DNA from: Colocasia esculenta
Taxonomy: Eukaryota; Streptophyta; Magnoliopsida; Alismatales; Araceae
Length of the DNA: 64,000 nt
Reading direction: 5' to 3'
Assembly (NCBI GenBank): GCA_014218235.1
Contig: CM024755.1
Location: forward strand, 38,584,713 to 38,648,712
A program made the translations under genes and the position numbers. Every line of letters starts with the position of its first letter. Position 1 is the first letter of the stretch. The notes under the pieces are model-generated. The model searched no databases. It saw only the letters and a list, made by a program, of their open reading frames with translations, and was not told where the DNA came from. Below, in pieces: positions 46,701 to 57,443 of the stretch.

Positions 46701-48610
46701 CGCCAGTGTTGGTCTTGCCGTCGGGCACCGGTGGGTTCGTGGTTTACACCGATGCGTCGAGGTCAGGTTTGGGTGCCGTGCTGATGCAGCATGGTGGGGT
46801 CGTTGCCTATGCTTCTCGGCAGCTCAAGAAGCATGAGGAGAACTATCCCACCCACGACTTGGAGCTAGCAGCAGTGGTATACGCTCTCAAGTTGTGGAGG
46901 CACTACCTGTATGGCGAGGCTTTTCAGATCTTCACCGATCACAAGAGTTTGCAGTACATCTTCACCCAGAGGGATTTGAACTCAAGGCAGCGCCGTTGGA
47001 TGGAGTATTTGAAGGACTACGACCTAACCCTTTCCTATCATCCAGGAAGGGCTAACGTTGTAGCCGATGCGTTGAGTAGGCGCGTGCGCTTGAGTTCGCT
47101 GATGGTCAAAGAATGAAGACTATTTGAGGAGCTGTCTCAGGGGATGTTTGTTCCATCAAGGACCAAAGATCGTGCCGTGGCTTCTAGTTTGTCAGTTCGG
47201 CCGTCACTGTTCAGGCAGGTGTTGCAGGCGCAGCGAGCAGATGCAGAGTTAGCAGACATTTTGCGGATGCCGGACGTTGAGCTCAGCGAGGACAGTGAGG
47301 TCAGGTTTAGAGGTCGTTTGTACGTTCCAGAGGAGGTACGTCAGGCAGTGTTGTCAGAGGCTCACAGATCGAGGTATGTTGTTCATCCTGGCTCCACCAA
47401 GATGTACCATTGTTTAAGGAGGTTCTTCTGGTGACCAGGGATGAAGAGGGGCGTGGCAGAGTTTGTTGCTCGGTGCCTTACTTGTCAACAGGTGAAGGCC
47501 GAGCATCAGCGTCCTGGTGGTGAGTTGCAGCCGTTGCCCATTCCTGAGTGGAAGTGGGACGACATCACCATGGACTTTGTGGTTGGTTTGCCCCGTACCC
47601 CGCAGAGGCACGATGGTATTTGGGTGATCGTGGATCGTTTGACCAAGGCAGCGCATTTTCTTCCAATCAGGATGTCGTGGCCAGTGGACAGGTTAGCCAG
47701 GCTGTACGTGGACAGAGTTGTTTCGTTGCACGGGATCCCAGTTTCAGACGTCTCCGACAGAGATCCGAGGTTCACGTCAGGGTTTTGGCGCAGTCTTCAG
47801 AGAGCACTGGGTACAGAGTTGAGGTTCAGCACATCGTACCACCCTCAGACCGATGGGCAGTCAGAGCGGACCATTCAGACACTGGAGGACATCCTGAGAG
47901 CGTGCTGTTTAGACTGGAGCGGCACTTGGGAGTCGCACCTTCCGATGGTAGAGTTCGCGTATAACAACAGTTATCACTCGACCATCGGAATGGCGCCATA
48001 CGAGGCTTTGTATGGTCGCCCGTGCAGGACTCCGCTTCACTGGTTCGAGGTTGGTGAGAGGCGGCTTTTGGGACCAGAGTTAGTGCAGCAGTTTGCAGAC
48101 ATGGTCAGTCTCATCAGGCAGAGGCTTCGAGCAGCACAGAGCAGACATAAGAGTTATGCAGACGTTCGCAGGAGGCCGTTACAGTTCAGCGTTGGTGACC
48201 TTGTTTTCTTGCGGGTCTCGCCGACCAAGGGCGTCATGAGATTTGGCAGAAAGGGAAAGCTCAGTCCGAGGTATGTCGGACCTTTCCCTATCACCGAGAG
48301 GGTCGGCGAGGTGGCTTACAGGTTGAGTCTTCCGGTAGAGCTAGCAGGTGTGCACAATGTGTTTCACGTTTCACAGCTCAGGAGATACATCGTAGATCCT
48401 TCGCACGTGTTGGACTACTCGCAGCTAGAGGTAGCGCCAGATTTGTCAGTACCAGAGTACCCAGTTAGTGTCGTCGACCGTAGAGTTCAGCAGTTGCGCA
48501 GGAAGCAGATTCCGCTGGTTAAGGTCGTTTGGCAGAACCGCGTCGGTGGCGAGGCCACCTGGGAGCACGAGGATGAGATGCGGGAGCAGTTTTCCTATTT
48601 GTTTGACTGA
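43727..48610 (+). pseudogene. gag-pol: Gypsy B gag-pol polyprotein, one frame with four nonsense codons
   Basis: ATG at 43727 to TGA at 48608-48610, a single frame of 1628 codons. Order: Gln-rich N-terminus; gag core (ESWTHELEHIFETMEC, WRVQRQTHF); CCHC knuckle CYTCGLPGHFRRDC near 44926-44967; a Gln-rich linker; protease LVDPGASLCFAS, where the usual Thr or Ser after Asp is Pro; RT with FVDDILVYS near 46303-46329; RNase H with YTDASRSGLGAVLMQ; integrase with CLTCQQVKAEHQRP, TMDFVVGLP, DRDPRFTSG and QTDGQSERTIQTLED; and the chromodomain-like end LVKVVWQNRVGGEATWEHE. The stops are TAG at 45014, TAG at 45149, TGA at 47114 and TGA at 47432. Each is one G:C-to-A:T transition from Gln, Gln, Arg and Trp. 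There are no frameshifts. Confidence 0.95.
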
Positions 48611-48684
48611 TTGGTATGCTACTTCTCCTCGTACTGCTTTCCGGTTTGAGACCAAGTTGTTTTTATTTCGGGGACGAAATGTCT

Positions 48685-48698
48685 TAAGGAGGGTGGGG
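48685..48698 (+). other. Polypurine tract of gypsy B
   Basis: TAAGGAGGGTGGGG directly before the 3' LTR. Confidence 0.88.
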
Positions 48699-50978
48699 TG
48701 TAAGACCCAGCCCCCTTGGGCCCTTGGCCCCGTCCCCAAGGTCGCGACGGGCGCCCTGGCCGCGACATGGTTGTGGCAGAGCGGCCTGCCGTGACAGTAT
48801 TGGCGGTTCGTGTCGTGGGGGGGGGGGGGGGGGGGAGCGTCGCGTCCTTGTCACGTCGCCCCTGGCTGTCGCGACTCTGTTCTGACATGACTTGACCGCT
48901 GTCCTGTCTGTCAGAACGGTCGTGTCGGGTGGCAGGGTCGTCGGCGTTGACGCGACCTGTCAGGCCGTCGCGACTGCTTTCCCGCTCTTCGATGTTTGAC
49001 CGTGCTTTTGGTGTCGCGCCTTGGCGGGCGGCCGCGACATGGTCGCGACGCTTTTGGGCGTCGCGACAGTCTCAGTGTCGCGGCGGGTCGCTACGTCACG
49101 TTCTGGGGGCCATCGGTTTAAAACCGAAGGCGCGCCCCATTTTCCCCCTCTCGCCTCTTTCACTTTTTCTCCCCTCTCTCGAGTTCCCTCTCGTTTCTTG
49201 GCATTCCCCTTCGCTCGTGGTACTCGTGCTGAGGCGGGGACGTGCCGTTCGTGCAGGGCTTGCGTTCGGGTTGTCCGGTGCCAGGAGGAGGAGGAGTTCT
49301 TTCCTACGAGAAGGCCTTAACGGGTTCGTCCTTCGTGTGGAGGTAGGGACTCTTGATCCTCTCGCCCTAAGCATGATCCCTTCCCCTCTTGATCGTGGTT
49401 TCCTTGTGGCTTGGGGTTTGGGAGTGTGAGAACTCCATGCTCGTGGTTGTGTGAGTTGATCCCTCGAGCGTAGATCCATGTTTCGTGGGGTTGTGGGTGG
49501 TTTGAATGATTTCAAGGCTTTAGATGCATGTTGTGCATGATCCCCCTTCCCCCTTGTGAATGTGTTTCGTGGTTTGAGGAGGGTTCCTGGAGGGACTGCT
49601 CCGGAACCCTACTCGGTTGGAAACGCGGCAGTCTCGTTGGCCGCGACCTTATCGCGACGGCGCGCCCGGTCGCGACATGGTCGCGACGCTCCGGAGCGTC
49701 GCGTTAAGGTCGCGACAGGCTAAGGCGTCGCGACGTGGTCGCGACGTCCCGCCCTGTCGCGTCACTGACCAAGAGACAGGTTTTGGCCTTTGTCCGTTTC
49801 CGCTCTTCTTTTACTATTCCCGTGGCACCTGTGCTAGTTCCCTAGTGCGGTCTACGCTAGTCTTTCGCCCGGTGCTCGGCACTTGAGGGCTTGTTCCGTG
49901 TGAGAGGTTGTTACCGTTGCCTGGGACCCCCGTCCTCGGGAGCCTGTTGAGGGAGTACTTCGGGCTACGAGTGTGCTCGAGTTGGCAGCCGTGTAGGCGG
50001 ACTCTAGAGCTGAGGGGAAAACGGTGGTTAGGACAGTGGCGTGTGAGTCGCTTGCAGAGCTCTCGTGGTTGGTCTGGGACGCCGAGGAAAGTTTGGAGTT
50101 CTACCCGGCGCAGGCCAGCCAGTCCTTCTTCTCACTGCCTCGCTCCTTACGGCCCCAGAACCGTTTGGAGAGGTTAGGCGTGGGACCGTAGTCCGGCCAG
50201 ACTACGGCGGTTACTGTTGTGTTACTTGTGTTCCTACCTTGCTCTGACGAGATGTGAGGGTCAGGACCCGAGTCGAGGATAAGACATCGGTGGACGCACC
50301 TGACTTTGACTAGTGGTAGTGTTTCCGTAGCTAGTATTCCTTGTCCAGGCGGAGTTCTTTCCGTCTGTGTTTACTAGCCTTGTGGTGGTCACGACGAGCA
50401 GTCGTACGGAGTTTCCGACCGCGCGCTCTTTCCGTACCGTGTTAGTTGTAGTTTCACTTCCGCACTTCCGTTTGTAGGTAGACGATATTAACTGCTGTCT
50501 TTCATTTGATATTTATATTCTCCTGTCTGTTTAGAGCCAGTAGGTGATTTGTAGTCCCTACTGAGCTTCTGTTGTGAAGCTCATCCCTCCTTTTTCCAGG
50601 TGAGACTTCTCAGCAGCGGCAGGGTGCGCGCCGGGTGGAGGAGACGGGGCAGTAGGCGTGGTCCCCGTAGCTAGCAGTGGTTCCCCTTTTTCAGTGTACG
50701 TCACCCTCGGGGTATGACCCTAAGGGACTTGTTCTCCCTCTGCCTTTTACTTGTACAAGCGTGCGTGCGTTGGGACTATACTTAGAGCGGTACACAACGG
50801 TCTCGCTCTCTTTTCTGTTTCCGCCTGTACGCTTCTAGTTTAGCAGTTGACGTTTATTTCCGTTACATATCCTGTTAGACGTTGTCTATAGCCCTTCCGG
50901 GTTCCCAGATCCGTGGGCGGCGACCGCGAAAATCGGGTCCTCGGCGTGGGCCGAGGGTCGGGTTCTCGGGTCATTACA
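48699..50978 (+). repeat. 3' LTR of gypsy B (2280 bp)
   Basis: TGTAAGACCC to GTCATTACA. It carries the same GTCGCGAC clusters as the 5' copy. Two visible length differences exist: a run of 19 G at 48817-48835, and about 60 bp near 49788-49849 that the 5' LTR lacks. Confidence 0.93.
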
Positions 50979-50983
50979 GTTAA

Positions 50984-52955
50984 TGGGGCGGCGATGGATG
51001 AAAATCCCTCAATGAATCGCCGATAATAACCCGCCAAACCAAGAAAACTCTGAATCTCCGATGGAGTCTTGGGAATATCCCAATCCATAACAGCCTGGAC
51101 TTTCGCTGGATCCACTGCTACACCAGCACCGGAGATCACATGCCCAAGGAAATGAACCTCGCGCAACCAAAAATCGCACTTGCTGAATTTTGCATACAGC
51201 TTGTGCTCTCGGAGAACCTCTAACACTACCCTCAAATGCTGACGATGTGTGACCTTATCCGGAGAGTAGACCAACACGTCATCAATGAAAACTACCACAA
51301 AACTATCTAAATATGGTCTAAACACTCTGTTCATGCGATCCATGAACGCTGCAGGGGTGTTGGTTAGACCAAACGGAAGGACCAAAAACTCATAATGTCC
51401 ATAACGGGTTCTAAAAGCCGTCTTGGACACATCCTCACTCCTAATCCTCAACTGATGATAACCAGACCGCAAATCAATCTTAGAAAAGACTGATGCATCT
51501 TGCAGCTGGTCAAACAGATCATCAATCCGAGGTAAGGGATACATGTTCTTCACCGTCACTTGGTTTAGCTTTCGATAATCAATGCATAACCTAAGTCATC
51601 CATCCTTCTTCTTCACGAATAAGATAGGTGCGCCCCAAGGGGAAACGGTAGGACGAATAAATCCCTTATCTAACAAATCCTGCAACTGCTTCCTTAACTC
51701 AGCTAATTCCGCAAGTGCCATCCGATAAGGTGCCTTCGAGATAGGAGAGGTGCCTGGAAGCAACTCTAGGGTAAACTCTATCTCTCTATCCGGTGGCAAT
51801 CCAGATAAATCATCAGGAAAGACATCTAGAAATTCCCGCACTACATCAATCTCTGCAAGAGTAAGTGACTCATCAGCCTTGGGTACTAATACCACGCTGG
51901 CAAGAAAAGCGTCACAACCCTTGTTCACCATTCTCATCGCCCTCATGGCAGAGATGACAAACTTTTCTGCTAAGTTTCTTGGCAAAGGATGAGAAAATTC
52001 ATCTTCACTAGGAATGCGGAAAACGATCTTCTTTCCACAACAATCTACTAACACATAGTGCTCCTCTAGCCAATCTAGACCAAGAATGGCATCATAGTCC
52101 TTCATCTTAAGCAAGAAGAAGCACCCTTCTAGGACTCTATCCTCAATGCACACTGGTAAAGACGGAATACACTTTCTAGTCGATACCGTGCCCGCAGGTG
52201 TGTGTACAGACAAAGGGACTTCTAAATCCTCAGACTCTATCTCGGACTCTAAGGCTAACTGCCTAGCAAAACGCTCGGAAATGAACGAGTGAGTAGCACC
52301 CGTATCGAACAAAACCCGAGCATGCACACCTAAGAACAAAATCGTACCTTCGGTGACATGATCCTCCTGCTCGGCGTCCTCACGAGCTAACGCAAACACT
52401 CGAGCTGGGGCTCGAGGTCTCCCAGGTCGTCCTGTCGCTGGCGCTGCTGCTACTGAGGCTGGTCCACGCTGGACTCCCTGCTGAAGCCTCGGACAATCCT
52501 TGATCATATGCTCACTGCTCCCGCACTTCAAACACTTCCCCGCCAACTTCCAACATTCCGTACCACCATGTGCCCTCCCGCAATGAGGACACTCCTTCTT
52601 ACCATTAGGGGAATGTTGAGAAGGTACCTGACCACTGCCCGATGGCACAGGACGCTGCGGGGACTGAAAAGTCGCCTTCTTCCTATCCTGCCTCTGGAAA
52701 GGAGCCATGGGCCTCTTCTGAAGCCTTCTTCTCCTCCAGGTACTGCTCCATCTCTCCCTCTTGCCGACACGCCGCGCTGAGCAGCTGCTTGAGGGTACGA
52801 TGGTCGAAAGCCACCAACCTCGTCCTCAGCGATGGCCTCAGACCCATCACGAATTTCTTCACCTTCCTGCGTTCATCAACTACAATATGAGGGGCATACT
52901 TCGATAGCTCGGAAAACTTGGCCTCGTACTCCAGTACGGTCATGGAGCCCTGAGT
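50984..52955 (-). pseudogene. gag-pol: Gypsy A gag C-terminus, protease and reverse transcriptase
   Basis: Minus strand, starting after solo LTR C. Gag continues TQGSMTVLEYEAKFSELSKYAP...KKFVMGLRP, and a frame change near 52710 leads to MAPFQRQDRKKATFQ. A Cys-rich stretch CPHCGRAHGGTECWKLAGKCLKCGSSEH contains the zinc knuckle. Protease: LFDTGATHSFIS, an intact DTG. RT: APYRMALAELAELRKQLQDLL, FIRPTVSPWGAPILFVKKKDG, a TGA at 51593-51595, LRLCIDYRKLNQ, the catalytic FIDDVLVYS and FLGHVISGAG. B interrupts the sequence at SSIAAPLT. This is normal Tekay-type order, clearly decayed by one stop and one shift. Confidence 0.9.
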
Positions 52956-52960
52956 TAACG

Positions 52961-55900
52961 TGTAACGACCCACTTCCACCCGGTACGGTTATACCAAACC
53001 ACATCGGATGAGAGCAAGCTGCTACAGGGGAGAAAACCCCAACAATATACAATGAGCTGAGATATACACGAATAGAAATGAATAATGCAACGGAAATTAA
53101 TAACTCTTATTCCATCAACATTTTTAACTTTCCATACCACAGTCTATATAGTCCATGAAATAGACAACATAACCATAAACATCCACATAGCCAGTCTTCC
53201 AATTTCAATAATACAAAAGTTCTAATTACCCATTTCATCACCTACTAGTAAAACAATTTCAAGTCTTCAATTCAATCTTCACGTTCCTTGTTGGATCTTG
53301 CCACGTTCTCAACTTCTAAATCTCCTGAAATTTTAAGCAAGGGTGAGTCTACACAATAGACTCAGCAAGCAACTTGAAAATCACAAACCATACACTTATC
53401 ACACATGCTTCTAACAATTTTATCATTTTACTAACTTACTAGAATTTAGCATTTAATTTCCTATATGTTCACGCTATAACATAAGGATTAAACATGAAAT
53501 CTTTTAAACAAAATTATACTAACACATGTAAAACAACGGTCTAAACATGGGTACTTATGCTTTCATTTTCTATGATTTGACATAATACTAACGCATGACA
53601 TCTTTTCAATTTATAACATGATACCTACACATGCTTATCTAGTAAATACTATCTCATGGACAAATTTACAAAATCCTGCTCATGGTGCTAAATGTAATAT
53701 CATATTCATCATTAACATGGATCATGTTAACACATGCATTTACCTTTTCATGACATGTAGCATATGGATACCACTTATGAAACAAAGTATTTAAACAAAA
53801 TCATGTAGCCAATGTCATGTGGTATATAAACAAATTCAAGTAATTCTTTAACCTACATTATGCAACATTCCATTAGTTATCATGTAACACGTGATCATTT
53901 AAACATGAAATGAATATTACATATAGCAATTGACATGTAGTTCATATGGCATATAATCGTGTAGCATGTAGTCATATAACATGTAGCGTGTAGTCATGTA
54001 GTCATTCAACATTTAGTTGCCAAGACATAGCCCGCACTATTATAGAGATCATATAGCATATAGACATTCGCTTATCACCTAGGCAATGTAGTGATGAAGT
54101 CATGGTATTTGCGCAAAACCGGGGAAAGTCCTTCCCACCTTTCCAGTAGAACTTGTCTACCTCCAAGATTTCAATCCGTTGCCCATGGATTCATTTAGTC
54201 ATTTCATATAGTTGAACCATTACCACAGGGGCATCCATGGTGTAGTTCCCTGTAGGAATCTCTATAGTAGCAATGTCTTATTGGCCAATTGGGAATGCAA
54301 TACATTTGTATATTCATGAAATGATGAAACTATCACATGTACTAATATTTTCATATAGCAATATCATGATTTGTGTATTCATGCATAATTATTAAGATGA
54401 CACTACCATATTGCCTATCCTATTTTCTCAATTCTGAAATCAAATCCTATTGTGATACAGCAATCTATCATGGTACTGCATGCATATACATTATCGTGTC
54501 CAGTGATTTCTATAGGCATTTATCATTCAGAAAATTATAGAGATACGTAGAGAGATCAGAATAACGTCAAATTTTAACTACAATATGAATATAGTATAAG
54601 GAACATATCTGTAATTTATCAGACTTTTTGAAGCAGTAAAACTATTTTTAATTTTACACATAGATTTCAGGTAAATTGGCAAGATATTTCAATTTGAACA
54701 TGGTAAACAGTAACTAATTCATTCTCACAGGGATAAAACATGCACACCGTGGTACTGCTTCATCAAAATTTCTAAAAATAATAACATTCAACATGCATAC
54801 TTATTTTATATTTAAATCTATCATATTATGGTGTAAAAGCACTCTGAAATTAATAGAACCTTGCACAGTACATAAAATTCTACAAAATATTAACCACAGT
54901 TCAGTCACAACACATGAAACATATCTGAAAATTTTCACAATTTTCGGAGTATAAACACTATTTTCATTAATTATCACCGATTACGTGAAATTTCTATGAA
55001 AAATCATTTAAGTATGGTTTAGAGTGATATGTTGGCTCTAACAGATCTAAAACATGAGAACAGTCGTTTCATGATTACCAAAATTTCCTTAACCCATAAC
55101 ATGCAATAAACTATTTCATCTGAATTTATCATAGTCAAAACCTAGCTATTCTCAATTAACAGAAATTCTTTTAATTATCACCACGCTCAGAAATCTAGTG
55201 GATCCTCATGATATGACCTACTGATCACCTTGGACTACATACAAAATTTACAGCATGCACAGATACTCAGAAATCCAATAATCCCATTACATAGATCAAA
55301 TAACATTTCTGAAAACCCTGAGGAACTTGACTACAGGGGATGTTGCCGCCAACAGTCAACGTCACAATCCCTTGACGTCAACACATGATCTTGGCGGCAG
55401 CAGATATTGCCGCCAACATCCTGCCAGCAGACTACACAGACAGAACACACATGCAAGGGGAAATTGGAGGTTCTAGGACTCGAGGATAAATCCATAAAAA
55501 TATACAAACCCTAGAGAATAAGTCTATGGATCGAGATCTTAAGCTACTTGCCTGGGAATAAATCTAAAAGGATCTAGATTTGTCGGTGAAGCCCTCCTCA
55601 GCCATGTCAAAAAGGTGCTCAGAAACTCCTTAAATCCGGTCCTTCAGTTGATGGGGTTTGATGCTCGGGGTTGGGGATGCCTCCTTGATGGTTGGGCTGG
55701 CCTCCAGTCGGTGAAGATCTCCAGGAATCTCCATCAGTCTCCGGATCCAAGCCTTGGAAGATCAGCTTTTCTCACAGGGAGTTCTAGGGTTTCACAACCA
55801 CCCAAAAGAGACTTGGCACGGCCAGAAGGTGGGTTTATAAGGTTGGGTACGCGTTAGGGTAGGTTTACTACGGTTTTAGGTGGGTTTCCTAAACTGGAAC

Positions 55901-56544
55901 CGGGCAAAACGCGAGCGTTACCAAATCTGAAACCGTCACACAACTGGGAACTTGGCGTCCACATCTGGTGCCGCCAACAGGTGGTTGGCGTCCACCTAGG
56001 GTGCCGCCCACAGAGGGTTTGGCGTCCATCGATCTGGATGCTAAACCTAGCCTGGAAGTCAGCGGCACGGTATCCTGCCGCCAACAGGGCATTTCGGCAT
56101 AAAACAACAATTTATTTAAAATAGATGTATTATCACATCATAAACAATTTAATAAATACAAAATAAGTACAAGATCAAATATATATATATATAACATAAT
56201 TACATATCACATGCATAGATTTAAATGTATATACTATGTACTCAACACTTGATAACGCATACACATTTAAATATATATTACATGTACAAAATAACCTTAT
56301 GCATACTTACAAGATATACAACATTGATTTCATACAATATACACTATATTATTTAAATACACTATGCACGGAAAAATAAATATAATATGTACATAAAATA
56401 CCTAGATACTACGTGCTCAATTAAATATATATTACATGCATAGACAAGAATAACATATATTATACACATGCACATAAGCAAGTAAATATTTATAATATGC
56501 CCCAAATAAACAGTATCAAATGCATAAAATTCGGGGGTCTCACA
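52961..56544 (-). mobile_element. Solo gypsy LTR C (3584 bp)
   Basis: TGTAACGACCCAC...GGGTCTCACA with TAACG on both sides (52956-52960 and 56545-56549), inside gag of element A. No PBS, PPT or coding domain lies within. The minus-strand TATA (CTTATAAACCC near 55829-55838) and the GCCGCCAACA and GGCGTCCA word clusters at 55340-55430 and 55950-56095 indicate minus orientation. An LTR of this length is large. I saw no gene inside the 3.6 kb. Confidence 0.9.
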
Positions 56545-56697
56545 TAACGAGAGGAACTCCTGCTCCATCTTGTCCTGGATGTGCTCCGGAACAAACTTGG
56601 CTCGGAAGAGCCTCACGAACTCATCCCAACCAACCTCCACAGCACCATCCTCGAACCGAGTACGTAACAATGAGGACCACCACACGTCGGCTCGCTC

Positions 56698-56774
56698 CTG
56701 CCAAAAACACCCATAAGAAATAACCAACATAATCTATACTTAAAGAAATAACCACCGAATTAAATTACACATAC
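56698..56774 (-). other. Putative spliceosomal intron 2 in gypsy A gag (77 bp)
   Basis: CTACAG|GTATGTG...TTTTTGGCAG|GAGCGA, phase 0, AT-rich. Its length is not a multiple of three, and it carries an in-frame TAA if retained. Removing it restores YMLQ-ERADVWWSSL, the conserved gag core. Confidence 0.7.
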
Positions 56775-56972
56775 CTGTAGCATATAGGTGGCTAAAGTGA
56801 CCTTGTCATCCTCAGTGCACCTTATAGCCCAGAAGATCTTCTCGATCTCCCTCATCCAGCTCTCAGCAAGTAACGGATCGCTCTCCCCCATAAAAGAGGG
56901 TGGCGACATCCTCTTGAACCTTTCCATGATGGAGGGTCCACCATGGTCAGCCTGGGGAGCTGGCACCTGAGC

Positions 56973-57058
56973 CTACTACAACAAGCATCATAAGCAACAC
57001 ATACTACCTAACAAACATGCATTTAATAAAACATACTACTTTATCTTATTATTCTAAC
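56973..57058 (-). other. Putative spliceosomal intron 1 in gypsy A gag (86 bp)
   Basis: GGCTCAA|GTTAGAATAA...TTGTAGTAG|GCTCAG, phase 0, AT-rich, length not a multiple of three. Removal joins QMEAQ to AQVPAPQ in the same frame. Confidence 0.62.
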
Positions 57059-57426
57059 TTGAGCCTCCATCTGAGCCTGGAGTGCAGCCTGAGTGTGGGC
57101 CTACGTCTGCATGGCCTGCACTAAACCCTACATGAACACTCCATAGTCTACTGGTGGCGGTGGGTGAAGTACAGGACCCTGGGGTGCTGGGGCCTGCTTC
57201 TCACCCTGATCCTCACGCCGAGGCTCATCGCTCCTCTACTCGCCATCACGAGCAGGAACACCACGCCTACCACGCGAAGCCATATCCTACAAAATGATTT
57301 AATTACAATTTAGAACTAGACTATCTAATTTCTAACAATTTACTTATCTATGTGGACAATCTACACAGACTTAGCATACGATGAAGATGATGGTATGTGC
57401 ATATTTATGTAAAATTTCAGCCAGAC

Positions 57427-57438
57427 GCTCTGATACCA
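57427..57438 (-). other. Primer binding site, tRNA-iMet (gypsy A)
   Basis: The minus strand reads TGGTATCAGAGC, five bases from the LTR end at 57444. It fixes the minus orientation of A. Confidence 0.93.
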
Positions 57439-57443
57439 ATCTC

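Larger units (their letters stand above)
41379..50978 (+). mobile_element. Gypsy B: complete chromovirus (Tekay/Del-like) element, 9.6 kb
   Basis: Flanked by GTTAA (41374-41378 and 50979-50983) inside pol of element A, in opposite orientation. LTRs 41379-43589 and 48699-50978, PBS, one gag-pol frame and PPT are all present. The LTR copies are very similar by eye, and B is nested in A, so B is younger. Confidence 0.96.
56545..57283 (-). pseudogene. gag: Gypsy A gag N-terminus with two intron-like gaps
   Basis: Minus-strand ATG at 57283 opens MASRGRRGVPARDG. Three TAG codons interrupt exon 1 (57059-57283), each where Gln would fit the Gln-rich context. Exon 2 (56775-56972) reads AQVPAPQADHGGPSIMERFKRMSPPSFMGESDPLLAESWMREIEKIFWAIRCTEDDKVTLATYMLQ. 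Exon 3 (56545-56697) reads ERADVWWSSLLRTRFEDGAVEVGWDEFVRLFRAKFVPEHIQ and continues past C as EFLSL/TQGS. These are the conserved gag core segments. The gaps at 56973-57058 and 56698-56774 have GT...AG ends. Confidence 0.82.

Noticed and set aside
45215..47116. Treating the gypsy B pol block as a separate gene from gag
   Set aside because: It is in the same frame as gag, separated only by two TAG codons that fit Gln, so one gag-pol polyprotein is simpler.
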